A DNA stretch of 64,000 nt, from assembly GCF_019393635.1 (NCBI RefSeq), contig NC_057867.1, forward strand, positions 53,939,643-54,003,642, written 5' to 3'. Below are positions 10,966 to 22,529 of the stretch, piece by piece. The DNA is from Dromiciops gliroides. Lineage: Eukaryota > Chordata > Mammalia > Microbiotheria > Microbiotheriidae. A model generated the notes under the pieces. It was not told the DNA's origin. It did not search any database and worked only from the letters and a program-made list of their open reading frames with translations. The first letter of the stretch is position 1; each line of letters begins with the position of its first letter. The position numbers and the translations under genes are program-made.

Positions 10966-12140
10966 TGAAAATATACATATGAAAGAAAAATAATACAAAA
11001 ACAATTAAAAAGCAATAAAATGTGGATTAATGAACACAGGTAATTACATTATGTGGGTAAACACTGGCATAATTATCTAGCTACATCACTTATTACTAAG
11101 TGAACCAGTATTCCATGTGATTTCCAGGTACCTTCATTCTCCTTGGAGAATTTTATATCATTACTGCACTGCCATGAACATTGGGAGGATGTAGTAAGTG
11201 TTGCTTGTTTTATTAAAACTGTGTAAGCACAATAAAGTGAATGCTAAGCCATCAGACCTATAGACATCCTTACTCTGTCCCTTAATGTGTTATAAACAAG
11301 TGTAATGAACATTTTTCTTATGGCTTTATTATAAATATAACTAATGGGGAAAAGAATGTGGTAGGAATAATACTGTACGTGCTCATTTTTAACTATTTCT
11401 AAAACTTATGAATCATAAACCTTTCTTGAATTCAGTATTCAGGACGCACATAGATCTTGTAATTAGTTCAGGTAAAATAAATAAAATGAATGTTTCCTGA
11501 GTAAAACTCCCCCCAAATTTACGTAAATATTTGTTTTTCTTCTATCTATATTCTTCATGACTATGTTTTCCAAGACCTTGAAATTAAGTTAATAATTATG
11601 GTTTGAGAGCATTGTTCTTTGGAAAGAGCTAAGGGATTTACTAGAAAAGAATGGAAGAATTAAAGCTCTACTTCCAGTGATATTGTAGGTGCTAATACTG
11701 GATCTAATCTTTGAGATTTAATTTCTGTTATGGATTTCTTAGTCATTCACCTAAATCCCAGAGGATTGTTTAATATTTAATTGTATAAAAACCCTTTTTG
11801 TTTTTCTATAGCCTGTAACAATGTCTCTTTGCCTTTCACACCCATTGCAATAATATTCCCCAAATATTAATGCATTAGTAACATTTTTCTTAAATTAAAA
11901 AAAATATATAGCTATATGTGTGAATTTCCCTAATCTCATTTAAGATATTATAAGTCAGTCTAGTTACTGGTTGGCTAGCTTTTGCTCTTCTGTGACTTGC
12001 TGAACTATCTACTCCTTATCGTCACTATGTGCAGCAGTTGATCCCAAACATCAGAAGAACTGCAGTTCTTCCATCATTAACCTGAGCTTATAGAGGGCCT
12101 AGGCTGCTTACCAGTGTGATTCATTCTTGAAACAAAGTCT
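10966..12140. other. AT-rich stretch, nothing recognised
   Basis: About 1.2 kb of AT-rich DNA without repeat signatures. The right edge (from about 11980) may belong to the Gypsy-type element that follows. Confidence 0.35.
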
Positions 12141-12149
12141 CCTGTAGAT

Positions 12150-13570
12150 GAAATATCTCTTTCTGAGCCACTCTCTGGGGCAGGATGACTTTGTATGACT
12201 TCCAAGTGGCCTCTTTGGCTCAGAGTCTATTATTCTCAATTTGCTCATCTTCCAATCCAACTGGTTCAGCTACTGGCAATAGTGATTGCAGTGGATTGTA
12301 TTTGCAAAGCCTCTACTTGTCTCCAGGACTATTTTGTAAACAGGTAAGTTACCCAGTCTCTCCACTACTAAATATGGAATGGCTTTCCATCAACCTCTAA
12401 CTTGTGTGTCCCATGAACCTCAAGATTTCTCACAACAATTTTGTTGCCTCATTGCAAGTCTTGACAAGAAACTCAGACATCATATCACTGTGAATTTCTT
12501 TCAGAGTTCTTCTGGGCTGAAGGTGGAGCTAGGTGGTAAGCTTTCCTTATCTTCCCTCTCAGCCCAGAAATGTAATGGTAGTGGGTAGCTGCAGTCCCTC
12601 CACCTTCAGGAACTCCAAAACACAAATTAGTAAGTAGGCATTCTTCATACTCATTGGTTAATGAGGCAATGGCATATAAAGTTAGTGGCATGCTCCTGGT
12701 GGAATGGCGTGCCAGATGTTGGCTCCACTGTGATTTTGTTCTGATCTCAATCTACCTAACAAGCTTATCAGTGTGTGGTTGAATGTTCAGGTCCCAGGCC
12801 CCCCTTAGGGGTGGTAAAGGCATTGTTCTAGACTTCTTAATGCCAGCCAAAGCTAACATTTCTTTGAGCAGTGTACTGTCAGTGTCTCTGCTTTGGTCCA
12901 AATGGATCCCAGCAGGAAGTCCATATACTGAAAAATACTTATCCTCGTTATTTTAGCAACTGCAGATGCCTTTTGATTCCTGGCTGGGTATGCATATGCA
13001 TACATTGTGAAGTGATCAATCATGACCAATTTGTAACTTGTGTTCTTGCTAACTTCTTCCAAAGATTAAAAAGTCGATGCAGACCAATTCTAAAATTTTG
13101 CTGGTGTTAATACTATCCAAATATGCAACACAAGTTAGTAATAGTTTTCTTCACTTTTTTTTTTTTTTTGGTGAGGCGATTGGGGTTAAGTGACTTGCCC
13201 AGGGTCACACAGCTAGTAAATCGTAGTTTTCTTTATACTAAGTGGACTCAAGTCCCACACTTCTTGATGACAGCTACAACCATCTTGGGCCAGTAAAATC
13301 TGTTTCTTACTAAATGTAAGGTCCTTTCTTGACTCCTATATCCAAAGTTATCACACAAAGCTTTCATGATCATAGACCGATATGCCACAACTGTTGCCTG
13401 GCACTTTGTGTGGTATCATTTACAGTCCCCTATCATACTCTGTCTCATGACTCCAACTATATCCTTCAGGTGCCCTTGAAGGGTCAGAACTTGAGCCCTT
13501 TGACATAACTTCCTCAGTTCTTAGCTTGTATTACTTCACACAGTCTGCCCTTGTCCATATGCTCTCTTCA
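12150..13570 (-). mobile_element. Decayed Ty3/Gypsy-type retrotransposon, integrase region
   Basis: Read on the minus strand, with many stops and frame changes. Zinc-finger (HHCC) region at about 13390-13260, with RNRFYWPKMV and IKKCGTC-like blocks; integrase core at about 13080-12800, with MIDHFT carrying the first catalytic Asp, the block AYPARNQKASAVAKI, and HLDQSRD carrying the second; AGIKKSRT before the third acidic residue; then a C-terminal part (about 12690-12300) with HYISGLRGKIRKAYHLA and VVERLGNLPVY. This order and these blocks are those of chromovirus/Gypsy-like integrases, not of retroviral ones. Probably related to the ancient mammalian MamGyp elements. Not functional. Confidence 0.75.
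13152..13223 (-). repeat. 5'-truncated MAR1/WALLSI-like SINE inside Gypsy fossil
   Basis: Tail half only, minus strand, flanked by TSDs TAGTTTTCTT at 13142-13151 and 13224-13233. Confidence 0.88.
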
Positions 13571-14840
13571 CCAGTAATCCACAGTCAACTGACATCAAAG
13601 GGCTTCTAGATGAAGAGAAGGCTGGGACTAAAGTGATGTCTGTGTAAATGGTAGAGAAGAGGCACTAGAATTCAGGAGATGTCATGGAGATAGAAATGAC
13701 AACTGCTTGGGTACATGAATATCCATGAGGTAGAGTGAGGAGTTAAGGGTCATATTGATGTCATAATCCTGAATGAAAAGACAGATCATATTTCTGCTTT
13801 GTCTAAATTCTACAGTCTCTCAACTCTACAAGCCATACTTCTGATTCTTTATCTTGCCTTGTTCACATTGTGAATCTGTCCCCTACCAGCACAAGAACAG
13901 GGCACAGGGCAACAGGACAATTGCCTGCTGTGGTTGCCTCTTTTTAGGAAAGAGGGTAGGAGACAAGAGTTGGAATCTGGACCTCTGATTTCATCATTGT
14001 TGGGAATTTCCTGTATGAACATCCCCCTCCCCACCAATGAAGATCATCAACTAATTTCTAACTTCCAGTCTGAGAGAATTATTTAGGACACTGAGAGGCT
14101 GACTAAATTGCCCAGGGTCACAAAGTTAATATGCCATATACAGTATGTAAAAAAGGTCTTCCTAACCTCTAGCTACTGGGCCATTCTGCTTCTCTCATAG
14201 CTTTTTAGGAGGAAGAGAATAGGTTTCTTGGCTCCAGGCCAGAGATGAAGCAACTGTGCTTCACCTATTCTGTTCTTATCAGGTCTTCCCATCCAGGAGC
14301 CCTGGAACTTTAAAGAGATCTGGGCAGAGGAGGGGAGGCAGTCCCAGACCATTCCCCTGGGATCAGGGGTGATATACTTGAGTAGCTACAATCCTATCTG
14401 GGTCATGAAGGAAAAGTTTCCAGGGAGCCACCGTAAGTGTTCCTGAGAGGGAAGGAACACTGGTAGTGTTTGGCACCGGGGAGAAACAAGGGCTGCTCTG
14501 CATTTTTGTACTTTGGGCACAAGTTTCTCTTGCTAACCAGAATGCTGCCTGACAATCCTAATTGTTTTTCCCAATGGATGCCATGAGTACATGTTTCATT
14601 TTGTGCCTGGCTGAGTTGACTCTATGAAGACAAGCTTAACACCATTTTTTCCTTAACAATTTGACTGGCCCAATTTCCTTTTCAATGATTGTTTTCTCAA
14701 CCTGCAAAATCCAGGATGTTTGTTCACTTCTGTACATGAAACCATAGAACATGAGAGCTAGCGGGGGCTAGCTGTGCTGGGAGAACCTGTGCTGGGAAAC
14801 ATTTTGTCCCCTTTCCAAGGTAGAATCAAAGCAAATTAAA
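13571..14840. other. No gene seen; one MIR remnant
   Basis: MIR-like minus-strand remnant at about 14085-14185. The rest shows no signature I recognise. Confidence 0.35.
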
Positions 14841-14842
14841 TT

Positions 14843-15150
14843 AAATTCCACAATCATTTATTAAGTGCCTACTATGTAGAAAGTCCTGGGCTAAATTCAT
14901 AGCATTATAGATTTAGAGCTGGAAGGGGCCTGAGGCCTTCTAGTCCAACCTCTTCATTTGACAGGGAAACTGAAGCCCACAGACGACATGTGAGTTAGGA
15001 TCAAAGGAGCTAGAGTAGACCTCAGGGGTTGAGTCCAACTCCCCCATTTTGCAGCTGAGAAAACTGATACTCAGGGAGGTCAAGTCACTTGCTAGATAGT
15101 AATCAACAGAGGCAAGATTTGAGCCCAGTTCCTATGACCATACTACTATG
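14843..15150 (-). repeat. L2 end plus MIR-type remnants
   Basis: L2 tail (CATTTATTAAGTGCCTACTA) followed by two old pieces with GAGCTGGAAGGGGCC and GGGAAACTGAAGCCC, minus orientation. Confidence 0.6.
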
Positions 15151-16140
15151 GTGTCTCCCTGCTGAGGGGTGGGGAGAGGATAGTTCAAAGTTTAGATGGG
15201 ACCCTGCCCTTAGAGAGATAAGGTACACGTAGAGATAATTTCAATGCATTAATGGAGTCAGGATCTCATGGTTGGGGATTCCTCTCAAAGAGGAGTCAAT
15301 ATGGTGAAAATGGAGCCACAGTAGACAAGGCCTTGCCTTTGGGAAATTCATTTACTGCCCTGTAATCTGGATCAGTAACCAGTTAGCTCCTATTAGCAGT
15401 TTGTAGCCAATAGCAGTTGATAGCAATGGTGTCAACCCTGGAGCACCTAAGCAAAACCATGAAGGAGACATCCATCCCACCACTTCCACCACAAAGAAGC
15501 CCAAGGGAATGAAGAGCCCCTTCTGGACAGAATCATCCTTCCAGGGGTGTTAGGCAGCATAAGGGAGGAGGACTGACAAAAACAAGACCTTCAGCTGTGT
15601 AGAAAGTAAGGTCAAGAGGAATGGACACAAGCTGAGCAAATTCTCATCACCTACAAGCCTGTGAAGCTTCATCTCCCTTGAGTATTCCAGATTCCATTAA
15701 TACAAGCATGATGGGTTTGGAAAAAAAGCCCAGTACTCAACATAATATGGTTGTCAGTGCAACACTCAGGTTTATCCATCAGTTATCTCTTGCTCTACCT
15801 CCATGACCTCCATCTCTTTCTCCAATTGTACATTTCCTGAATTCTATCCTCTTTATCACTTCCTCTCCACAAGTCACTATTGGAATATGCTGTACCTAAA
15901 CTATGCTGTGGCCTCCTTCCTTACACTCACCATGTATCTTTCTACTGTACTTTGTGTCATCCACAGTTTTTATTATTCAGGGACTTTGGAGGCACATGAT
16001 TCTCAGCTATACAGCAATTATGATCAACATGAAAGTGGTACCAACAAAATGTTGTGTGAAGAGGAAGGCTGATACTGACTGATGACATCAGAGAAGGCTT
16101 TGTGTAGCAGGTAGTCTTTGAGTTGGGCCTTAAGGGATAG
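15151..16140. other. No gene or clear repeat seen
   Basis: Nothing recognised with confidence. Confidence 0.35.
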
Positions 16141-16154
16141 GTAGACTTTCTTTT

Positions 16155-16610
16155 TTCTCTTTTATTAATCTTTTTCTCCTGAACTTTAAAAATACCAAAT
16201 AAATTAGTATTTCCACATACATAATAGAATATATGAAATGGTCTGATATATACAGCTTATTTTTCCTTTTAACTATAAGTGCAACATGTGACTTTCAAAA
16301 CTGTCCTCTTTGTGCTTCTTTCTGGCCTTCCTTCTGTTCTCTTCTGTGCGTTTAAATATGCTTCGGTGACTCCCTTTTCTTTCTTTCTTTTTTATTGGAT
16401 ACCCTATTCCTACATATCTCCCCTTCCACTCACCCTGAATTGGGAAAAGAAAAAAGAAAAACAAAACCAACCTCTATAACAAATACACATAGTCAAACAG
16501 AACAAATTCCTACATGGACCAAATCTAAAAGTTATGTCTCCTTCTACAACCTGAGTGATAGATTTCAAGAGTTAGAGGACATGGGTCAAGGATATGCTAA
16601 GTATAAGGGA
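16155..16610 (+). repeat. LINE-like repeat, 3' region (family uncertain)
   Basis: Contains a stretch (CTGAATTGGGAAAAG to CTACAACCTGAGTGA) that I associate with a common marsupial interspersed repeat; a consecutive part of the same family seems to be at 56590-56900. Confidence 0.4.
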
Positions 16611-16719
16611 CTGTAAACAAAAGCACAGAGATATATGAAGCGAACTAATAATAAACCAGTTTGGATGGAGAACAGTATGTGGGCTCAGTATGATAAGATG
16701 GGATTTAATTAGGATAAAG

Positions 16720-16885
16720 TCTATACTTGGAGTAAAAAAAAATCAATCACAGAAGTAAAAGCTATAGAGCATGTGGCTAGTCAGCAGCTCATGTTAAAAG
16801 ATCTGAGAGCTTTAGTGGATTGCAAGCTCAATATGATTCTGACATTATACAACATAGTGACATTCAGGCCTGTACCAGTGCCATG
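16720..16885 (+). repeat. CR1/L3-like LINE fragment
   Basis: GATCTGAGAGCTTTAGTGG, then GCAAGCTCAATATG, as in CR1-type ORF2 ends. Confidence 0.5.
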
Positions 16886-17025
16886 CAATTCTAAAAGCAA
16901 CTTGTAGGGAATGGCAATGTGGTATAGTGTGGGGAGGCAGTGGGGGGAGTGGAAGAGAAACACTGAATCCTGAATCTGGAGCCAAAGGACCTGGGTTCAA
17001 ATTTGTGCTCTTCTATTTACTACCC

Positions 17026-17407
17026 CTGTGTGGTGCGGTGGATAGAGTATCAGGCCCCGGGTCAGGAAGACTTAAATCTTGGTGAGTTCAAATTCAGACT
17101 CAAACACTTCCCAGGTGTGTGAACCTGCGTAAGTTACTTAACCCTATTTATTTCAGTTTACTCATTTTTTTTTTGGTGGAGCAATAAGGGTTAAGTGACT
17201 TGCCCAGGGTCACACAGCTAGTAAGTGTCAAGTGTCTAAGGCCAGATTTGAATTCTAAATCCAGGGCCGGTGGTTTATCCACTTTGCCACCTAGCTGGCC
17301 CCTAGTTTACTCATTTGTAAAATAATCTGGAGAAGGAAATGACAAACCACTCATATCTCTGTCAAGAAAACCCCTGATGGGGTCATGAAGAGTCAGATAC
17401 AACTGAA
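17026..17407 (+). repeat. SINE1-like SINE, split by a younger SINE
   Basis: Head GTGCGGTGGATAGAG and 3' domain GAGAAGGAAATGACAAACCA to GAGTCAGATACAACTGA lie on either side of the insertion at 17166-17303. Confidence 0.88.
17166..17303 (-). repeat. MAR1/WALLSI-like SINE nested in SINE1
   Basis: Minus-strand insertion with perfect 11 bp TSDs AGTTTACTCAT at 17155-17165 and 17304-17314. Confidence 0.93.
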
Positions 17408-17409
17408 AA

Positions 17410-17525
17410 AAATCTGATCTTGAGCAAGTTCCTTCACCTCTCTGGTCTTCAGCTTCCTCCTCTGTAAAACAAAGGCTTTGGACCTGATCACTGCTAAAAT
17501 CCCTTCTAGCTCAAAAACTCTAATG
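17410..17525 (+). repeat. MIR-type SINE
   Basis: GAGCAAGTTCCTTCACCTC, then CTTCCTCCTCTGTAAAA. Confidence 0.75.
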
Positions 17526-18111
17526 CAATGAAGTCACAAATGAAGTTTGAGTTCTTCCTGAGGTGAGGCATACCAGCCATCCTGAAATCTTGGCATTGAA
17601 TAATGACCTGCAGGGGGCAGCAAGGCAAAGGTTGACACTCTCTTGGCAAGCCTGGCAGAGTAAAAAAGCAGATTCAAGATTTTGTGGCAGCTCGCCCCAT
17701 CATACTCCTGAAAACAAAGGGCTGCCTTTATCAGAATTTGGGGCTTGTTTTCTATTTTGTTCACCTGACAACTATTTCAATAAATCTTAATTGAGGCCAT
17801 GTCTATTGAAGGAAAATGCATTGTGATATTGAAATAGACCATTTTGAACAGAACTGTACCCTGCGAGCTTTTTGCCCAGGGCATGCAGTACAAAATGTGC
17901 CCAGAGAAAATGACATAAGACGTTCCCTCAAATAATTTTTAAGATAAATTCAGTTTCATGGGGATTAGGAGGTGGGAGAGACACCAGGATACCAGGAGAC
18001 CACTGCTTTGGAGGCAACAGAATGGTACAGGTGAGAACAGTGCCCCAGTTACTCCACCCTAGTTACAGATCTTGTTTTCTCCAAATATAGACACTGGAGG
18101 TATCCATAAGG
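17526..18111. other. No gene or clear repeat seen
   Basis: Unique-looking sequence, nothing recognised. Confidence 0.35.
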
Positions 18112-18520
18112 CAGTTGGTGGTGCAGGGGATAGAGCACTGGCCCTGGAGCAAGGAAGACTTAAATTCAAATATTGCCTCAGCCACTAGCTATATGATTCT
18201 GGGCAAATGAACCTCATTTGCCTCAGTTTCCTCAACTGTAAAATGGAGATAATAACATTTATTGCCCAGGGTTGTGAGGATCAAATGAGATAATATTTGT
18301 AAAAGTGTTTATCACAGGGGTGGCTAGGTAGCACAGTGGATAGAGCATTGGCCCTAGAGTCAGGAGGACCTGAGTTCAAACCCGGCCTCAGACACTTAAC
18401 ATTTACTAGTTGTGTGACCCTGGGCAAGTCACTTAACTCTAATTGCCTCACCAAAAAAAAGTGCTTATCACAGTGCCTGGCACATAGTAGGCACCATATA
18501 AATTCTTATTTCTTCTGGAA
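18112..18520 (+). repeat. MIR/THER1 SINE, split by a younger SINE
   Basis: Head with GATAGAGCACTGGCCC, core, and CCAGGGTTGTGAGGATCAAA; continues after the insertion with CAGTGCCTGGCACATAG. Confidence 0.85.
18318..18458 (+). repeat. MAR1/WALLSI-like SINE nested in THER1
   Basis: Full-length, TSDs AAGTG(T/C)TTATCACAG at 18303-18317 and 18459-18473, one mismatch. Confidence 0.93.
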
Positions 18521-18709
18521 GCAGAGAGCCAAGAATAAGTTAGCCAACACTTTCTTCGTGACAAGCATCTTTCCCAGCTTTAGGCCCCAACAAATTTTTA
18601 CATTATTAGAATGATCAGTTCATCAAAGGAGGTTCCTAACTGTTCTACTGTGAGGAGGATATAAGATTTAGCAGTAATTCTATGCTGAATACTTTGGGAC
18701 TTTGATGGG

Positions 18710-18895
18710 ATCACAGAATCTGAGAGAAGACATCTACTCTAACTTGTGTCTGAGCAAAAATTCCCTTTACAAACTCCCCAGTGGAGGTCTCTCAAGCCCC
18801 TGCCCGAAGCCTTACAATGAGGAATGACCCACCACCTCCTGAAGCAGCTGTTCCCACTTTGGGACAGTCCTGTTCTAATGTGCCAGGAACTGTCC
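18710..18895 (-). repeat. CR1/L3-like fragment
   Basis: TCACAGAATCTGAGAGAAGA, then CCCACTTTGGGACAG, the antisense CR1/L3 tail pattern. Confidence 0.55.
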
Positions 18896-18904
18896 TAAGG
18901 TCTG

Positions 18905-19075
18905 TGAATACAATCAATCAGTAAGCAATTAGTGCCAGGCACTATGCTAGGCCCTAGGGTTACAAAAAGAGGCAAAAGATAGTTCCTGTCATCAAGGAGC
19001 TTACAATCCAAGGAGGAAGATAACATATAAAAGAGAGCTGAAAAGAAGGGGATGGGAAGAAAGTCAGGAACTAAA
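18905..19075 (-). repeat. L2 3' end
   Basis: AGTGCCAGGCACTATGCTAG, then CAAGGAGCTTACAATCC, minus orientation. Confidence 0.78.
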
Positions 19076-19157
19076 CCAGTTTAGAAGTGAGCTTGGCTGG
19101 AATAGGGGTACTCCCTCAAATGGAGATTCCAGAGAGGAACTCATCAGTCAAAAGGGA

Positions 19158-19235
19158 TGTGAGCCCTGGTGGGTCCCTACAAATTGGAAAGGCTTCAGAA
19201 GAAGTGGCCTAGTAAAGTATGGAGAGAAAAAAGAC
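19158..19235 (+). repeat. Unnamed repeat, copy 1
   Basis: Shares GTGAGCCCTGGTGGGT, GGAAAGGCTTCAGAAGAA and TAAAGTATGGAGA with 33403-33482 in F9 intron 2. Family not recognised. Confidence 0.6.
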
Positions 19236-19329
19236 TCCTGCTTTTCTCCTCTTGTTCAGTGCTGGGCCTAGATCCTTGTCCTTCGGCACTTTCTGTCCCA
19301 GATATACATACTGCCGGACAGACTCCAGA

Positions 19330-19733
19330 GTAAGGATTCTCGTCTTTTGGTGTGGCCCAGACCCCTTTGTCAGTCTGTCAAAGTTCACAGAATCCTATTC
19401 AGAATTGTGATTTTACATGCATTAAATAAAATGCAAGCAATTACAAAGGAAACCAATTGTAATGAAATGCAGTTTGTATTTATTTAGTTTACAGTTATAT
19501 CTCACAGTTTAATTCACGTGTTTTAAGTTCATTTTTTTGAGGGGCAATGAGGGTTAAGTGACTTGCCCAGGGTCACACAGCTAGTAAGTGTCAAGTATCT
19601 GAGTCTGGATTTGAACTCAGGTCCTCCTGAATCCAGGGCAGGTGCTTTATCTACTGCGCCACCTAGCTGCCCCCTTAAGTTCATATTTTAAAATACATCT
19701 TTTTTAAAGTTCACATACCCCAAGTGAAGAATT
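19330..19733 (-). repeat. hAT-like non-autonomous DNA transposon, split by a SINE
   Basis: Reverse complement of the same family as 49487-49652: block ACAAAGGAAACCAATT, then AGTTCACATACCCC and a GAATTCCTG terminus. Confidence 0.6.
19533..19674 (-). repeat. MAR1/WALLSI-like SINE nested in hAT-like element
   Basis: Perfect 10 bp TSDs TTAAGTTCAT at 19523-19532 and 19675-19684. Confidence 0.93.
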
Positions 19734-19739
19734 CCTGTT

Positions 19740-19940
19740 TTATAGGGTGATCACTCAGTTGTATGGTGAAATCTGGACATTCTGGGTCTCTTTGATCTTT
19801 CCCATGTGGATGGACAGGCCAAACTCTTTTGTGTGATTACAAATCTTTCCAGGAGGTTCTATAAGGTCTTGGAGCCTTATGTGAACAATGCAACATCACC
19901 CACAAATAAAGACATCTCAAAGACCTTATAATCCAACAGG
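19740..19940 (-). repeat. RTE-type LINE fragment
   Basis: Antisense piece parallel to 22280-22520 (AAACTCTTTTGTGTGATTA, CCAGGAGGTTCT). Family call by similarity to known RTE antisense text; moderate certainty. Confidence 0.45.
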
Positions 19941-20149
19941 AAATTTCATATTGACTTGTGGGTTATGTGCTGGCAAGAAATAACAATAAGATACAAGTTT
20001 CCCAAAGGGCCGTTGCAAACTGGTGGCCTTCCTTAGCAGGCTGAACGAAGAACAAAGAAAATGATTGCACCACCTGCACCACCCTCCTGTTCAAAAAAAG
20101 ATGAAGCTACAGAATACAAAAGTATAGTTTATATTTTTAGAGTTCATAC

Positions 20150-20825
20150 AACCACAGAATCAAAAAGCTCCCTCACAGGGCATCTAGTCTGTTAACCTGG
20201 AAATTAAGGAAACAATCAATATAGGAGAAAACAAGGTCTTTCTTTAATCGGGGCAGAAGAGCTATAGCTCGTGGTATAAGCAAAGCAAGAAGCTAGGAAT
20301 ACCTAAAGATGGGAACCAAGGACAGGGTTTTTATGGGGTAACAGAACCAAAAGGAACCAAAAGACTGCTTCAGAGTCTTGAATGGAAACTGCTAACTACT
20401 TAATGTAAATGAACCTTTAACAAAAGAAACAATAAATACTACTAACTCTAAATAGAAACTACTTAATGTAGGTGGACCCTTTTATGGAATAACAAAGTCC
20501 AGGGAGTAAGGTGGGGAACATGGGAGGAGATAGTTTGCTAGGGGGGAGGTGGGGGAGGTCCATAAGTGAGATCAAGAGTCTGGAATTGACAAAGATTGGT
20601 TAGTCCCAGACAATTCACTGGCCTGGGAAGGGGACTGGGTGGGGAATCAGCCAGTTCTCAGTAAATTTGTAGTTATCAAATCCATTCATGAAACCTTTCT
20701 GTGACCATCTCCAACGATGGGGAGCTCACTATTTCTCAAACGAGCCCTTTCCGCTTTGGGACAGCTGTAATTGTGAGATCTTTCCAAATAGCAAGCTGAA
20801 TTCTACAACTTGCACCAATTACTCT
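20150..20825 (-). repeat. CR1/L3-like element, split by an LTR-like block
   Basis: CR1 tail pattern at 20150-20190 resumes at 20660-20825 (GATGGGGAGCTCACTA, TTTGGGACAGCTGTAATTG). Confidence 0.55.
20192..20655. repeat. Possible LTR inserted in CR1/L3
   Basis: About 460 bp that interrupts the CR1 piece and has LTR-like content on the minus strand (a T-rich GATTAAAGAAAGACC stretch, repeated CTACTTAATGTA-type motifs at 20397 and 20459). No clean termini or target repeat were found. Confidence 0.35.
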
Positions 20826-20932
20826 TGGTTATGAAGGATCCTGGGATATTTAATCTGGAGAAGATAAGATTTAGGAGGGGCATGGCAGCCTTTTTCAAGG
20901 ATTTGAAGAGCTTTCCTGAAAAAGAGGGAATA

Positions 20933-21046
20933 AGCACCGGCTCTGGATTCAGGAGGACCTGAGTTCAAATCTGACTTCAGACACTTGACACTTACTAGCT
21001 GTGTGACCCTGGGCAAGTCACTTAATCCAAATTGCCTCACTTAAAA
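20933..21046 (+). repeat. 5'-truncated MAR1/WALLSI-like SINE
   Basis: Starts within the tRNA-like head; TSDs AAAAAGAGGGAATA at 20919-20932 and 21047-21060. Confidence 0.92.
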
Positions 21047-21182
21047 AAAAAGAGGGAATAGACTAATTTTGTTTAGCCCCAAAGGGCAGAACTTGGAACA
21101 CTGAATGGAAGTTGAAGAAGGGAAGATTTAGGTTTGATGCCCAGTGGGAATAAACAAACTTCTGAGCTATTAGAATTGCCAC

Positions 21183-21328
21183 AGGGGGCAGCTAGGTGGA
21201 GAAGTAGATAAAGCACCACCGGAATTCAGGAGGACCTGATTTCAAATCTGGCCTCAGACACTTGACACTTACTAGCTGTATGACCCTGGGCAAGTCACTT
21301 AACCCTCACTGCTCTGCCCCCCCCAAAA
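21183..21328 (+). repeat. MAR1/WALLSI-like SINE
   Basis: TSDs AGAATTGCCAC at 21172-21182 and 21329-21339. Confidence 0.93.
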
Positions 21329-21702
21329 AGAATTGCCACTAAATAGAATGGGCTGCCTCAGGAGGTAATGGGTTCCCCTTCATTAAAGTTCTTCAAGTAG
21401 AATCTGGATAACCTTCTGTTGGGTATGGGTTGAACTAAATGGCTTCTGATGTCCCTTCCAACTCTGAGGTCTTGTGACTCTTTTAATTCTTTCTTCCATT
21501 TCAAAGGCAATTCTCCTCAGCTGAAAAAAACAGAAGCAAATTAAGAGTTGAGTGGTTCTGCCTTCTCTTCATTTTCTGTTATCCTTCAATTCAATGAAAC
21601 GATCATTTATTAAGTACCTATTATGTGTCAGGCTATAGCATTCTCTGACTTGTAGGCATACAAGATCACCAAAAGAATACTGGTATTAAAAAGATGGACC
21701 TT

Positions 21703-22078
21703 GCATAGTGAAGTGAGCAGAACCAGGAGAACATTGTACACTGTAACAGCAATACTGTTCAGTGATCGAGTGTGATGGACTTAGCTATTCTCAGCAACAC
21801 CATGATCCAGGACATTCCCAAAGGACTAGTGATGAAACATACTATCTGCCTCCAGAGAAAGAACTGATATTGTTTGAATACAGACTGAAGCATGCTATTT
21901 TTCACTTTCTTTCATTTTTTCTTTTAGTCATCTTCTTGTACAAAATGACTAATGAGGAAATGTTTTATATAATTGCACATGTATAACCTATATCTGACTT
22001 TTTACTGTCTCAGGAGGGGTTAGGGGAGGGAGGAAAGCATATAATTTGGAACCCAAAGGTTTAAATAAAAATATATAA
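21703..22078 (+). repeat. 5'-truncated LINE insertion with poly(A)
   Basis: About 376 bp of a LINE 3' end (GTGAGCAGAACCAGGAGAAC, CCTCCAGAGAAAGAACTGAT, then AAATAAAAATATATAAAA) bounded by perfect 15 bp TSDs AAAAAGATGGACCTT at 21688-21702 and 22079-22093. Probably L1 or a similar family; name not certain. Confidence 0.85.
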
Positions 22079-22179
22079 AAAAAGATGGACCTTTGTTTCT
22101 GGATGAATTTTAGGATCATTAGAGTAGCTTTGTTATTATAATTGTCCATCTCCAGTGTCTGTCCAAGTTACCCACAAAT

Positions 22180-22206
22180 ACACACACACACACACACACA
22201 CACACA
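22180..22206. repeat. (CA)n microsatellite
   Basis: Uninterrupted CA dinucleotides, about 13 units. Confidence 0.98.
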
Positions 22207-22279
22207 TGCTTGAATGAGCCCAATAGGTTGTCCATCTAATTGTGTTGGGCAATAAGCGCTATTCATCCACTTTGTTCTT

Positions 22280-22520
22280 TCTGTTTGGTTGGTTAGGTTA
22301 AACTCTTTTGCATGATTGTGGATTTCTGCCAGGAGGCTCTGCTATTTTTTTGCTGCTCAGTGCAACCAGTACTACAATGTCATCTGCATAAAGGGACTTC
22401 TAGAGACCTTTAACATTTATGGAAAATCCCTTTTCAACTTGAATCTTGTGCTAGATTTCCACAATAGCATTATACTTTTTGCAGAACTTAAAACCAGTAT
22501 CACTCAGAGGGCAAAAGAGA
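22280..22520 (-). repeat. RTE-type LINE fragment (reverse transcriptase region, antisense)
   Basis: GTACTACAATGTCATCTGCATA is the antisense of a YADD-containing RTE-type RT block; flanking text agrees. Reading frame broken. Confidence 0.55.
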
Positions 22521-22529
22521 GACAAATGG

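Larger units (their letters stand above)
20826..21480 (+). repeat. CR1/L3-like LINE 3' end with two nested SINEs
   Basis: CTGGAGAAGATAAGATTTAG, GGGCTGCCTCAGGAGGTAA and a final CCCTTCCAACTCTGAGGTC, the usual CR1 3' end, interrupted by SINEs at 20933 and 21183. Confidence 0.8.
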
